Of a stretch of DNA of 64,000 nt, positions 44,973-58,267 are shown in pieces (the stretch's first letter is position 1; each line of letters starts with the position of its first letter). The notes under the pieces were generated by a model. The model was not told the origin of the DNA. It searched no databases and saw nothing but the letters and a program-made list of their open reading frames with translations. This stretch comes from Sipunculus nudus (Eukaryota > Annelida > Sipuncula > Golfingiida > Sipunculidae), in contig CM049311.1 in NCBI GenBank assembly GCA_026874595.1, positions 64,645,953 to 64,709,952 of the forward strand, read 5' to 3'. The translations under genes were made by a program, and so were the position numbers.

Positions 44973-45131
44973 TTAGTTTCTTTGTGACTTCAGGCAGAAT
45001 ATCTGATTCAAGTGTAATTGAAAGGTTATTAAAAATTATTGTATTTTTAAAAGTAATTAATTACAATTACAAATAATTTTCAATTACATGATATCATGTA
45101 ATAAATTACATTTTCAATTATCCCAGCCCTG

Positions 45132-48100
45132 ATGGTATCATGGTCAAACATCACTTTTTTTATATATGGGGAGATGATGAAACAGTCTTCCGTTAACAGT
45201 GAAGGTGGCTGCAGGTGGCTAATATATCCGTACCCTGAATGTGGAGGTTGTTAAGACACATCCAGAAACCTACAAATTATACATTAAATTTTTAATCATG
45301 TCTCATTCTCAATTGCTGGAGTGCAATATATAGATACATATTTATTTGACAGTTATATGAAAATTATAATAATTATAATTTCTGGCAAAAATCTCTTGTA
45401 CATAGCTTAAACTATCATCAGTTCATGCAGCGAGTGGGAGTGTTTAAAAAAATGAAGAACACACTAAAGTGCCAATAATATTTAACAGCAAATTGTAGTC
45501 TAAATTTAATATAAATTTAATTATAAACAACTTTTTATTCCTATTATTAAAATCAAATGCCCCACCCGGATTCTTGACATGCCGGGCAGCTGCTACTGTA
45601 CTGTTACTGTAATATGAAACAGAGACAGAGAAAATGCCAATACTGACTTTTGAACCTGTGTACAGTGCAGTGAAACGTATGTACGGTGTACAAAGGCAAT
45701 CCGTCTCTGGAACGTGAACGGTGGACACAGTCGACTTGGTGTTTCTGGTGAAGTCAAGCCTGCACCTGTTCCCGGAAAGTCTCTGTTGTCACAGTCACAT
45801 GAATCCACCGATCTCCTGGATCATTTGTTTACTGATTGCTGTCATCTAACGTCGCGGGTCGTTTTCTGAAACTCCACAAGGGGGCGCTGTTGAATTAGCT
45901 GCCTTGGCCTAGCGCCACATTCCCAAGAGTCTGACTCACAGGAGTACGTTTTGAGAAGAAACAAGGGCGGATCCAGGATTTCTGGAAGCAGGGGGGGGGG
46001 GGGGGGGGTACGATATAAAATAAGATTACATCCACAAACTGGGAATGGCATGTCTATAGAGAAAGTTACAACAGCCGAGATCTGTATTAACTCATCACGT
46101 TATAAAGTAATAAAATAGGGTTAGTCAAGCCAAATAGTCATTCCACCACAAGAACATGTACAGTGGGAATTGTTAATTCAAAACAGTAAATCATGCATGA
46201 TAAATCACAATGTAGATAAATCCCAAATAATGAATCAGGATGGACCATGGCCACAGAAATCCTCCACCATCAGCTCCGTAATGTAAAATATAATACCTTA
46301 ATTATTTTTTATTATTTATTTCTATTTGTTTTGTTTTACAAAACTATAGATCACTTTTGTTTGCTTTCAGTGCCAGTTATCAGATGCCCTGCTTGATCCT
46401 AATAAAAAATAAGTCTCAGCGACTTTTTGCATCTTACGGAGCATAAAATCTAATATATAGCAGCAGTTGTGCATGTGCAACTTAAGATCATATATACTAA
46501 TATTCAAAATATACTCATATGCATTAAGGCTTATTTCTCAATATATTTTTCCAGTTTTGCAAATAATGTATTTTACTTTTTCTGTAATTAATGACTGGGC
46601 TAGCAAAGTTGATCTGTACTTTGCCTATACATCATAAAAAGAAACGCCTTACGGTCAGGAAATATTAGTTTACTTTAAAGAATTTTAATGAGATGAAATA
46701 CATTTATAAAGGCAGTTATAAAGAAACACACAAAAAAAGGCGAACGCTAATATTAAATGCGTGTTTTGATCAGCTGTGGCCAGTAGAAACGATCGTCAGA
46801 AACCGACATGCTTGAATAACCCTGTCATGATCGCAACAGACCTGATGAAGTCGCACAATTCTTGTAATACCAAACACCTGATATGTAGGGATCGTGCGTT
46901 AGACATCGTCAGTTGCAGGTTCCATTAAACAGGGCCGCGTCATTTGCTTTATATACTCCCGTTACCAACGTGACCGTAACTGAAAAATTTTAATCACCGT
47001 AAGCGACACGATGTCAGTGAATATTTACCCCGCAAAAATAGTCATGAATGAAGTCATATGGATAAATTTTTACTACGAAGTTCAGCCCCCCCCCCCCCAT
47101 CACAATTTTATTGGGGGGGGGGGGGGGGGGCGGCCCCCCGTGCCCACCCCCCGGTTTCGCCGCCTATGATTTCTAATTGCTCAATATTTTTTTCAGGCTG
47201 TTTCGCCCGAGTTACTAAATTTGGTAGCGGTTTCTCAGAAGTTTCTCTCCTTATGTACACGAGTGTATACCAATCGTTTCACGAATAAAGGCACAATCAG
47301 GCTAATTTTTAAGGCCCAAATTAAATGATCGGCATCACCGGTAATACCTTTCATTATGGAAATTAAGAGCATCTAAGAATGTACAAGAAGAGCTATTTTT
47401 CTAGCAAATAAAGGCAGATTTTTACTCGCCAAGGTGCGCTTGCGCCAGATCATACCAAAAGAAATTGCAGATTAGTCAAATAAAATACAGCTGCAGCCAA
47501 AAATCTCCGCCGGCAGCGCGGGTTAGCCCCAACACAGAATTTTTTAAGGATGATCTCTGTAGTCTCTATACGGGGCATATTTTCTTCAATCTTATTGAAT
47601 TTCGCTCCAGAATTGTGAAATTCAACCACACAATCGCACCCCTCCTACATATGTAATACTCTTCCATTTAAAAATGTGCGGTTTCCGAGGGCTTCCGAAG
47701 CACAAGAGCGACCCTCTGGAGTTAAATGTGGATATAAACCAATTACAGCTCTCGGTCTATTTAGCTTCAAGTGCACCCTGTAGGGTTTGGAAACGTCTTA
47801 CAGAAGTTATTATTTTTTAATTTGTTAATTTTAACGATTGGCGGGCGGAATAATAAATATTTTAATATAAATCTATTTTTATTTTTTTTTCCTTTTGGAC
47901 ATTTTAGAGGTCGGCGCTGTTTTTTAAAACGTAAAATAAAAAATACCCTCAAAATCTCAGAAGTAAATGCATCAATGAATTTCTCATGGTGTAACATTAG
48001 GATATTGTCTACAGTTCTTTTAAACGTTAAAGAAACAGATGCATATTTTGCGAGTACAACCAAAATTCAAAATGGCATAAAGAAACTCAGAGTTGAGTTA

Positions 48101-48504
48101 TCCGACTTGGCACATGCACGGCACTACCATGTCTGCCTCCAGCTGTTGACATCTGTAAATCAGTTTCAGTTAAATGTTACCTGAGTGATAAAAGGCTATC
48201 ATTGAGAACTGTTTTAAAGAAAAGGGCTGTCAAGAGTGGTTGACGAATTGTTTCTGGAATTTTCTTGAAAAGGATGGGATCATCGAACTGTCAAAAGATT
48301 AATAGCAAAATACAAAACTCAGGCTCAGTATGTCGACAAACAGATGGTCGGAGACCAAAATGGGCACTAAAAAGAAAAACTAGGTGTCGAAATGTAAATT
48401 ACCGTTACTCAGCCGCACATGGCAGGAGAATCGGCTTTACGAAAGGGAAATTTACTTTAGAATGAAAACGACTGAACAATATGATCTACGATTAACAAAA
48501 TCTT
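45132..48504. other. Region with no gene recognised; mixed repeats
   Basis: At 45963 'aagggcggatccaggatttctgg' matches one terminus of the small element at 54333-54502, followed by a G-run (45991-46008). More C- and G-runs lie at 47086-47098 and 47114-47131, beside 'ggtttcgccgcc'. A frame of 137 codons at 47771-48184 and an opposing one of 98 codons show no known domain, and their Lys/Phe-rich make-up looks like AT-rich chance. The rest is AT-rich and unassigned. Confidence 0.4.
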
Positions 48505-48980
48505 TTTTTTTACAGCAATATTTAGTTTTATTCTTTGTCAAGCTTGGGACAATCAAACATATATGCTATATCTCACGATACCATATGCACAATACGGTGC
48601 ATATAAGGTATATTAATTTTTTTTATTCATCAATAATATACATTCATACCGCATTGGTACATTACAAAAAATATACAAAATCTTATTGAAAAACAAATTG
48701 CCTTAAGCAATACAACTCCATTACAAAATTTCTCTTGACCTTCAAATTAGTCATTTTAACCCACATCCCAACCCCCATAATAGAAAACCAACTCCACTAA
48801 ATAAATGCAAATAATGGATTGCTCATGTGTGACTCCTAAACATGACCTGCCCTACAATACATATTATGCGATCTTCCTGAAGAAATCGCTTCAACCAACA
48901 TCCTCAAAGTGTTCATGGAAGTATAACTCTCTACTCGTATATACATATCTATACCAATATACATATACATAGATATATCA

Positions 48981-49015
<35 letters not shown>

Positions 49016-50345
49016 CATCTGCATACAAACATTTTTATATATGCATGCATGTCCTACTATGGTATATATTCTGACAAATTTCTGTCTTGAATGTATGGAT
49101 GCCATTTATTTCTAAAATTATCTACTTTATTATTTTTTTGCAATATTATTTTCAACTTTTACATATCTCCAAATAAAAAATTGTAACTTTCGTAAAGTTG
49201 GATATTCTTTGTTATTTCTGCAGTTGTTTATGAATTGTTTAGCCAGCAAAATCATTAAATTACTACTCACTGAAGCATTAAAATTGCTAAACAATATTAC
49301 TGATAAACATTTGTCAAATATTATCCTCTCTTTCCGACACCATACTTCTAACCCTGACCAAAGATCAACTATTTTATCACAGTCCCAAAATAAATGTATT
49401 AAAGTCTCCGGCTTCTTATCACAAAATGTACATAGATCAGAATCCTTAATTTTCCATTTGCACAACCATTAATTATTGACCAAACAATTTTTCAGAAATT
49501 TATATTGAAATACTTGTGATCTGACATCCTTACAAATTTTTACAGGAAGTGAATATATTCTTTCTAAATTAATATCACAGTCTGGACAATATATACGCAC
49601 TTTTGGACAAAGGGCCATTTTCTAACAACATGTTTTTAAAAGTATAATATATTATCTTAATGGAGATCTCTATTATCTGTATAAATGTATCCATGTAAAT
49701 ATAAATGTCTAGAGGATTTCCCGAGTTAACCTGCCTGCATATACACTTTCTTTTCTTATCATAGAAACAAGAGCATACCACTTCAAGAAATCTATTCCTG
49801 GTATACCTCTATTTGTCCATTGTTTGAAAGGAACATTAGAATTATTTAGAAATAATCTGATCCTGTGATGATGCCTGCATCTATAAAACTCTCCCAATAG
49901 ACAGGTTGTGCAGATAATGTTAACATTTTATTATTCCATATTATTTGTTGTCTTACAGGGACCACTTTAAAGTACTTTGTGCGCAAGATTACATAACTTC
50001 TCAATATTTCTTTATAAAAACTAGGCATTTTTACTTTATTTTATTTGGATCCATATTACTATTCAATAAAATTTCTATAGTTGGACATACTGTTTCCGAA
50101 AATAATTAAAAAATGCCTCCCAGATTTCATTGTCTGATTTAATGTATCTTTAAATCCAAGATATTCTTAAGTTAATATAATTGATTCAATATGTGGAACA
50201 TTAAGCCCTCCTTTCTCTAAATCCTGCATTAATCTTGATATTTTAATTCTCTCTTTTCCTCCACTCCAAATGAAAGAAAATATTAACTTATTAAGTTTTT
50301 CACAAACAAAAATCTTAAATTCAGTTATCTCGCCTCTAAAATTAT
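48505..50345 (-). pseudogene. LINE 3' portion: C-terminal RT region and zinc-knuckle, decayed
   Basis: The minus strand reads 'KLNKLIFSFIWSGGKERIKI' then 'LEKGGLNVPHIES' (about 50300-50180). After frameshifts come 'IIWNNKMLTLSAQPVYWESF' (about 49930) and 'DLCTFCDKKPETLIHLFWDC' (about 49440). The last is a zf-RVT-type C-x2-C...H-x4-C knuckle found at the end of many non-LTR retrotransposon ORF2 proteins. A T-run at 48505-48513 on the plus strand is the probable poly(A) tail. It is 5'-truncated at about 50345, so no catalytic RT motif is included. The Tx1/L1-like style is inferred. Confidence 0.82.
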
Positions 50346-50575
50346 GGTTTCAGCTAGAGTTTCCTGGGCAAGAAACACAAACATTCATTTCTTTGACACC
50401 AACGTTAATAGCGAAAGCTTCATCAGTTTTTCAGATGATAATCTTCCCCCGGATTTAGGACACTTTATCCAAGAAATTTCTGTTTTTCGACTAGATGAAT
50501 CCCCTTTCCATACTATTAAAGAAATACAGGAGGATTTCGGGGGGGGGGGGGGGGCACATCGGATTAAGTCGCGTT
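50346..50575. other. Short interval with G-run before the 240-bp repeat
   Basis: Ends in a G-run of about 15 (50539-50553). A similar G-run precedes the other copy of the repeat at 58265. Confidence 0.5.
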
Positions 50576-50576
50576 G

Positions 50577-50955
50577 TTAGACATCAGGCCTACAACCGTC
50601 AGCTATCAGTATTTGGACTCGCCCACTAATGCCACCCCTATTGTAAAGTAGGCTGGCCTACGGCCAGGACTGTTCCGGCCTCTTCACTCTTCTGCGTGCA
50701 TTTGAATGATGCAGACGTGGGCCACTGGCCGGCGTCTGGTCAGCACTAGGTTTAGTCATTTAGACGTGTTAAAGGGCTAAAGGATAATCGATATAAGGCG
50801 AAGTTCAGTAGTCTTGTAAGACATCAGGCCTACTACCCGTCAGCTATCAGTATTTGGACTCGCCCATTAATGCCAACCCTATTGTAAAGTAGGCTGGCCT
50901 ACGGCCAGGACTGTTGCGGCCTCCTCCACGTGCATTTGAATGATGCAGACGTGGG
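50577..50955 (+). repeat. Tandem pair of a GC-richer ~240-bp repeat
   Basis: Unit 1 begins 'agacatcaggcctacaaccg' (50578), and unit 2 begins 'agacatcaggcctactaccc' (50819) and is truncated after 'gacgtgggccactg'. Internal landmarks are 'cagctatcagtatttggact' and 'ggctggcctacggccaggac', an inverted-repeat-rich core. A third, internally deleted copy is at 58268-58458. It has no open frame and no tRNA-like A/B boxes. Confidence 0.85.
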
Positions 50956-51546
50956 CCACTGAGTGGCTGGAAATAGGGAACTGCTGTAGTTCAATGGCAT
51001 GAAAAATTACCTCAGCGCTCGAAAGGTTCAAACATGTGTGGAAATAAGGCGAACCTATATAGTATTAGCCTGGCGTGATAGTTTGAAAACTTTCCAATAG
51101 CGCTCAAACGAGGACTGGCTGTATAACTATTATATATATATATACATAACTGTGCCTTGGGGCAGTGTGTAAAGAATGACACAAGTGTGGTGTCAAATGA
51201 TCGGCCCGGAGGTAGGCCTATATTGTGAGAAAATGTACTAAATTATTGTCCTTATTGACACAGGTATGTGCCACTATTGTTTTGATGTGTATGAAATGTA
51301 GAAACTGTAGAAAATGTTACCTCGAGTGTATTTGTTCATAGTACAGAGCCAGGGAAGACAGCATGAACTAATTGTACAGAGATAGAGCAGTGTGCTAATT
51401 ACGTTAATGTAAAAGATGATGTTTAAAGGTTGTTATGTCAAGTAAGCTTTGATATGTGTGTGTATATATAATGTAAGAACTTTATAATTGTTATGATAAA
51501 AAGGGGACAGGCAATCGTTCATTTCTTAATTATTTTGATTACGTGC

Positions 51547-51593
<47 letters not shown>

Positions 51594-53792
51594 AGATAGA
51601 ATAATTAAGTGCAGACTTTAGTTTAAAGTTGACATAAAAAACGACAAAATATTGTTATATCAATATGTCCCATTATAAATCCATATAACAATAATTAAAA
51701 TAAATAAATGTTAAAGTAAGCCCATAATACAGTCTAAAAATAATAATATCAGTCTTCATTTTTGTAAATCTTTGTTAGAATCTATCATCCTGGTTTCAAG
51801 GGTTTAATATGGTGTTTGAACAAGATATAACAATTTATAACCTTTAAAAGATGTAAGCACATAAGCCTCAAAATAATAATTAAACAGATTTATCTTAAAA
51901 AAAAATACACATCTGAGGAAACAAATAGGAGTGTGTGCACTCGGATCTGAATAACTATATATTGGCTGACCCTGTAAAAAGTCATGAATGCGAATGCATG
52001 TGAATTTTCTGTCATTCACTGGTAGGGACAGCAATTAGTGACATGTTTCATCTAATATTCATTTTGCTCCCATCTTACAAGGCCAAGCAGACAATATTTC
52101 CATTAACTTAACCCATAAGGGAAAAGCTATTTAAAAGTATACTATAAGATAACAAAATTTATAAGGTACATTCCATAGTTATTTTAATGCTTAAGATCAT
52201 AATTTATTTAACAATTAAAATTTGATGAAAGAACAAATAAAACAAGGAATTTCTCATTTTAAAATAAATTTTATCAACAGATTAAAAGCGAGAACAAAAA
52301 TCCAATAATATCCCCTTGTGAAAGTAGTAGTGCAGGTGCAGAATTTGTTGTTTAAGGGCCAAGGTCAGTAGTCTTTAGATTTGCATCGTAATAGGTATTT
52401 TTGTGTGGTTAAAGTGAATCATCAAAACTTTTAATGAAAACTCTAAAGCAATAAATATTACTAAATAACAAACCAGGCATATTTAAATATTAAATGAAAG
52501 TAATTAGTTCTCTCTGAGATAGTTTAAATATATTTCTGTTTTGACTAGAAAATGAAGCCCCTAGTTAACACCTGTGGCAAATGAAAAAGGTATTTCTGAA
52601 GTAGGTTAATAGCTTTATTGAAAGAATCTATCACGTGCTCAGTCACATGTGCATTCACAGTGAGGTAATACAAGTCACAAGTTCAGGCATATTTGTCGAG
52701 CACACTGGTATCAGATGATGTAACACACAACGACCATCAGCCTTTGTGATCTCCCAAACCCTTATAATCGCCCTCCTTTTTATCAGTCCTCCACAATTCA
52801 CACTATATTACCCTGTATATATAAAGTCTGATATCTACTAAGCACCTGGCCTTGTGTCATGTCTCTGTTTATTAAGCGTTCAGCTGTCAAAACGGTTATC
52901 AGGTGCAGTAGCTTTGTGTACCTTTCGAGTGTCAGGAAATAGTGATAAGTCTAGTAATATCCCAGATTAGTTAAATCTGGATGAGAAGTAATGCGTGTTT
53001 GTTGACTGTCAAGTGTGTTTAAGGTGGCCTTTAAGAAACAGGAAACATATTGTAATATTTGGGGATGCCATTAGCCACTTTTTTACACAGTTTAGTTATT
53101 TGAACAACATAGGGCATTTCGAATAAACAAAACTTTAATATTTCTAGAAGTATACATTTTAAATTACTGGATAGCAATATTAAATGTAAACAATTAAATC
53201 TATTAAAAACAGATATGTTAATTTAGGAATTATACCCAATATATATTTGTTAGCTTGTTATCAGCTAGTTCACTCTCTCGCATTAAAGGATTGAATAAAT
53301 AGTGTGATATTTATAATAAACAGTGTGATATTTTATTCATAATTCGACCAACTGGTCTGTTGGTTTTTTTGCAAACTGATACAGTATTCTTTTATCACAG
53401 TTAACGGTTTAAGGGTATTTAGTTTCTTCCTTTGAGTATAACATGACTTGCACAACCGAATTAATTAAAACATTGATTATGAAAACATCTTATTATACTT
53501 TGAGTTTATTGTTATTCATGCAAGTTTGCGTCCATTGAGGTACATATATAATCACTGGCAATGTATTGTTATGACCTGACCGTATTCTCCATTCAACCTG
53601 TATATGATAAGATACATTAACCAGATCAGTATAGCATGTCAAAGTTATTCAGACCTGTAAGCTGTAAGCGGTAGTTATAAAAACAAAATCACATTGACTT
53701 TTAAATCAGAGTTGTTCATTGTTGTTATATGTTGTGATATAATTTGTGTGGAATAGATACTGCGGCGTTGTTTTATTTCTTTGCAGGAGAAA
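50956..53792. other. AT-rich region with no gene recognised
   Basis: Contains (TA)n at 51550-51590 and other AT-rich low-complexity stretches. No exon, RNA gene or element terminus could be supported. Confidence 0.4.
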
Positions 53793-54332
53793 CACTCTAA
53801 GAAAAAAGGGTTCTTGGGGGTTCCATGCAGAACCTGTATGGTTCCAGCTGGAACCATGGTTCAAGTTAGAACCGTTTTTGATACCCATGGGTTCCAGATA
53901 GCCCACTTAAGGTTCTTCGTGTGTTCTGCCCGAAGAGAGGAGTGCCTGATAGAACCCTACAGTACCATTACGTGTGTATGTCACTGTCCCCAGCTGCACT
54001 TAGAATCTGTATTCACTGATTTTGTGTAATAAATAATGTCATTATCTTAACTCATCTTATCTCATATTATCTTTTATAAAATCGCATTATAGTTTCATTT
54101 AGTTTTATCTTACCTTATGTTATATTATATTTATAAATAATAAAAATAATAGAAATTAAGAAATATATAATATGATATAATATTAAATCATAATAGCATA
54201 TTATATATTATAAAACATATATATACAAATATAAACACACCAAAAATATAAAAATATATAAACATATTTATATGTGTATATACATATATATATATATAAA
54301 TATATTTATTTATTTATTTATATAATTATATT

Positions 54333-54502
54333 CAGTGGCGGATCCCCTTTTGAGCTAAAACAACTTTTTTTTAGGGGTTCAAACCAAATTTTGCGACCCT
54401 GACCCCCTACTTAACGGAGTAGACGACATTTTTTTAGAACTACTTTTAGTTTTCCTGCATGGGTTTGACCCTCCCCTTTCCAAAATCCTGTATCCGCCCC
54501 TA
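54333..54502. mobile_element. 170-bp MITE with GGCGGAT termini
   Basis: 'cagtggcggatcc' on the left and 'gtatccgccccta' on the right are inverted. The inner half, 'ccaaaatcctgtatccgcc', is the reverse of the motif at 45965-45985, so this is a family. The flanks are AT-rich and a duplication cannot be called. Confidence 0.55.
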
Positions 54503-54563
<61 letters not shown>

Positions 54564-55209
54564 ACAACACCTGATGGCGGTATCGATTTTGTTCATAATG
54601 CAAGGCAAGATTAACATTACACTGACAACATAAACTCGACATTTTCCCCCTAAACTCGTCAGAAATAACGAGAAGTGATCCCGTCAGAGCCCTCATCAGC
54701 CAGATGGGTTAGTCCAAGCAGCGGGAGGCGGGCTACGGGTGACGAGTTTGCCTGGTCGGGCGCGTACAGCGGGGGGCGCCTGGCAGCATATGGTCACTCC
54801 TGTGTGCTGGCATTCGCAGGCTACTGTCACGTGGCAGCATCTCAGCGGCCTTTTCGAATGTCTAACAGCTTTGAACGAAGACATCAACAACGGCCATTCT
54901 ATATTTGCTTTACCAGTCCCTCTTGAAAAGTGAAAATTTGCTGAAAAAAGAAGACTCTAAGGGTACGGGTAAGTTGCTGTGTGGTGGATCGCTTACAAAG
55001 ACCCGGTATCACTCTGATGTTAAGAAAATCTAAGTGTTTTTATACAGCATTAACGCTAGATTCAGCCTTCAATAATGCCCAGACAAAAGACCAGTTAAAA
55101 CCAAGTGTTCTTGTATTGTGTATATGGGTGCCCTGGCAGATTGGTCATATTTATGTATAATAATCTGCAGTGCCAGCGATGTGTTTTCATACTCAAGTAC
55201 ACATTTATG

Positions 55210-55278
<69 letters not shown>

Positions 55279-55592
55279 GGTGGGGGGTGGGGTGCTTGCG
55301 TGTGTTTGTATATAAGTACACTAACACACAATAAACGCACACATGAGTATACTATATGTATGTGGATTTGTTTCGCCTTATTACTATGGGTAGCATTGCA
55401 TTGATATAGACCATATTTCATATTGGATTATAATATGTGTATATTTCATATGAATTAACTTTATTTTCTGTGTATTTGTAGATTCGACTATAAATAATAT
55501 TTATCTCTTGTTCATTAAAATTATTAGTTTAATTGCCTCTGCATTGATAAAATATTGCCATTTTAAATTAATGAATTAATAATAGCTTAATC

Positions 55593-55660
<68 letters not shown>
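54500..55660. repeat. (TA)n microsatellites inside the CACT-ended element
   Basis: Long TA runs at about 54506-54556, 55217-55276 and 55597-55658. Frames made of Ile-Tyr repeats across them are artefacts. Confidence 0.9.
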
Positions 55661-55661
<1 letters not shown>

Positions 55662-56540
55662 CTTATAACATTAACTTATCGTTCTTCCAGAGAGCATGAT
55701 CAAAGAAGCAATATATTTGTCAGCATTTTTTTTTGAAAGGCAGAAATGTGTTATGTTGTTGACACAATTTATATAGCATATAAAAATTTGTTCTTTTCAG
55801 AACAGACCATCAGTACTGCGTCAGTATAACTTCAATGGCTGTTTAAAGAGAAAGATGAACAGCTGTTTGTCATGATGAGGTAGGTGTGGTCTGTATTATT
55901 GAATATGTCTCATTATTCCTTCAAATTCAAACATTTTTTTATTATTTTATTATTTAAACTTCAAGCACAGGCATGTTTTACAATGAAAGATGTTTAATCT
56001 GGATCATTTATTTATTGTTGCTTGGTTATATTTTGTTTTAACAGTTTTACCAGGTAATACATAGATTGTACATATTACATTGTATCCCATCTGTGTCGCA
56101 TATATAAGTAAGATGAGACATTGGTCACATTGAGTTACAGGACAATGTCCACAGATTTCCATGTTCAGATTGCTTACTTATTGTTTCCTTCTTTCTTTTG
56201 CAGGCTGATGCAAACTGACGCCGTGTGAACTGTTTAAGGATTTCAGGAAGGGAATCCATTGACTGCCAAGAGGGCATCAATCCTGGTAGATCGCGTCATG
56301 GTCGTCGACGAGGATCCAACTATGGACGCGACAACAACCTAATGTTGTGTCATAGGGTTGTACTTTATGTTTAGTACACTTTATCCTTAGGGACTGACAA
56401 ACACGTAGGAATTTCTCCATGCGCAGGTGTTGAACCTGCCAGATCCACCCAAAACACAAAGGCCAACAGTCGTAAGGGTCTATGAGGCCCTAGGATTGTG
56501 AATAAAGGTCAAAGGCGACAAAAGTAAAAAATAAACCGGT
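54690..56540 (+). ncRNA. Candidate three-exon transcript, apparently non-coding
   Basis: A GC-richer block (about 54690-54968) ends in a strong donor (ACGG|GTAAGT). A 79-bp exon at 55801-55879 is bounded by 'ttgttcttttcag' and GAG|GTAGGT. A third exon starts at 56204 after 'cttctttcttttgcag', and AATAAA signals follow at about 56502 and 56529. Joined frames contain stops, so no protein is proposed. The GC-richer first exon and clean splice signals are what support it. It could be a lncRNA or remains of a transposon gene. This is a by-eye prediction. Confidence 0.35.
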
Positions 56541-57239
56541 GCGGCTGTGTGTTATGCTCGGTGTGGAGAAGTTTGAAATCAAGCCCTCAAATCGACCGTT
56601 TTAGGGATCATTTTATTGAAATATTGCTCATCACACATCTTGAATATTACCATAAAATCAACACTGTTAGAAAGACCAGAAATTGGTAATGAAGATGCAG
56701 GCTTAATAATTGTTGTTACCGAGGCCATGAAAGTGATGAGCATATTTATAGGTGTCTCAATGATGTAATTCGGTCTTGTAAATTACATGCAATGGATCCG
56801 TTGCATGTGTCGTGGATTATATTACTGCATACATTGTATGGACATCAAATTCAATATATGTTACCTTCGGACTAACCGAGTATGACGAATGGACATTATC
56901 CCGTACTGTTTGAAAGAGTCGTTTGCGATTTTAAGATGTGCAATATCATCAATTTATGCCGCATGGTTATGTTTATATAATTATTTACAGTTGTTTATGA
57001 TATGCAAATTAAAATGTTTTAACATGGTGCACGTTTGTTTTTTTTCAGTTAACAATCAAAGCATATTTTAACCGCAACAAACACAGCAAAAGAACAGCCT
57101 TTTATACATTTAAGCAATGAAATGAAGTTGACCCTAAGAAATATTTTGCCAAATATTTTGCATGAATTGCCCAACTGTGCTTCTCCACCATATAGCTGCT
57201 TTATCTCAATATCACCACCACATCACAACATAAAGTAAT

Positions 57240-57610
57240 ACCCTAAATGCATAAGATCCTATTGGTTTAGGTAAAGAGAACCCATATCCTAAAGAAAATT
57301 TCGTAATTCCAGAAAGAACCTTTCAGTAGGGTTACAAGAAACATCCATTGTTAGGGTTATACATAGAACCCTTGGGGTTCCATGAAGGACCATAAGAGAG
57401 GGTTCTATGAAGAACCCTGACGAACCTTTCAGTTGGGTTCTAAGAAGCACCCATTGTTAGGGTTATATATAGAACCCTTGGGGGTTCCATGAAGAACCCT
57501 AAGAGAGGGTTTTATGAAGAACCCTGACCAGAGGGTTCCACCTGGAACCTTTTAGGGTTCCCCACTGGATCCACTCTAAAGAACCCTTAAGGGTTCTACT
57601 TGTAACCCTT
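57240..57610. repeat. Subterminal GAACCCT/AGGGTTC repeats
   Basis: About two 110-bp near-copies ('ttgttagggttat.atagaaccct', 'ggttccatgaag.accct.agaga') plus short inverted copies. They are probably transposase-binding subterminal repeats of the 53793-57623 element. Confidence 0.7.
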
Positions 57611-57623
57611 TTTTCTTAGAGTG

Positions 57624-58264
57624 AAGACGTACATGTTCTGCCTCCTGCCCACACCATTATATTCAGCACAGCTACAAGTTACAACGCTTGGGATACAGTT
57701 GTTGCCCAGCAGCAGTGCCCCTAACATATATATATATATTTTAAAATATATATAGCAATACAATAAATAAAAAATCTGCCTATGGACTTGCCACCTTGTG
57801 CAAAGTTAAAAAGAAAGACATTTTTGAATGCTACATGCTCAGTAATTTATGAGTAGGACTGTCTTATATTTTGTGCTATGCTGACACAGTGCAACCAATT
57901 TGAACACTATGCAAAATATTTTGCAAACATTAATGTTTTACTGATGCATGAAATGCTATTCTATGTTGTTTTCATTCCATTACTAACTGATGTGCTTATT
58001 TGAATAAAATTACCAATATACAAAATTGTGGGAGGGGAACCAGATTAATATATTGCTGTTATATAAAATAAATACTGGCAGCTCTGTTAAGCACAATTCT
58101 TTACAAGCTCATGGTTTTTCCTGGAATCTCTGCCCCAAGGTTGTTTACCTTGAGGCTGGAATGTGCGTCTGTTCAAAATTGCATTTGCCTGTATACGGCC
58201 AAGATGTCTTCTTTATTTAACAAAAAAAACTTCGTATTTTTTTCAAATAAGGGGGGGGGGGAGT
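57624..58264. other. Interval with no gene recognised
   Basis: AT-rich, ending in a G-run of about 12 (58250-58261) just before the third copy of the 240-bp repeat. Confidence 0.45.
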
Positions 58265-58267
58265 GTA

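Larger units (their letters stand above)
40223..45131. mobile_element. hAT-like element with GGGCTGGG termini, filled by insertions
   Basis: The left end 'tagggctggggttattaca' and the right end 'aattatcccagccctg' are inverted. Both are followed inwards by A/T-rich subterminal runs of 'aattacaatta'. The flanks 'attgtatt' (40215-40222) and 'atggtatc' (45132-45139) match at 6 of 8 bases, which could be an old 8-bp duplication. No transposase is seen. The inside is taken up by a 180-bp tandem array, E2 and E2b. Confidence 0.5.
53793..57623. mobile_element. DNA transposon with CACTCTAAG termini
   Basis: CACTCTAAGAAAAAAGGGTT (53793-53812) is inverted exactly at 57604-57623. Subterminal 'agaaccct'/'agggttc' repeats are dense on both sides, especially 57240-57600. 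The CACT start suggests a CACTA/EnSpm-like element, but a 3-bp target duplication is not clear (AAA against AAG). No transposase is recognised. The interior has (TA)n tracts, a small inserted element and candidate exons. Confidence 0.65.

Noticed and set aside
47771-48184. 137-codon plus-strand ORF as a gene
   Set aside because: No domain, a competing 98-codon ORF on the other strand, and AT-rich composition-driven residues.
50577-50955. tRNA-derived SINE
   Set aside because: No A/B box pair or cloverleaf could be drawn and there is no A-rich tail.
55105-55421. ORFs with long Ile-Tyr runs
   Set aside because: Translation of a (TA)n microsatellite.
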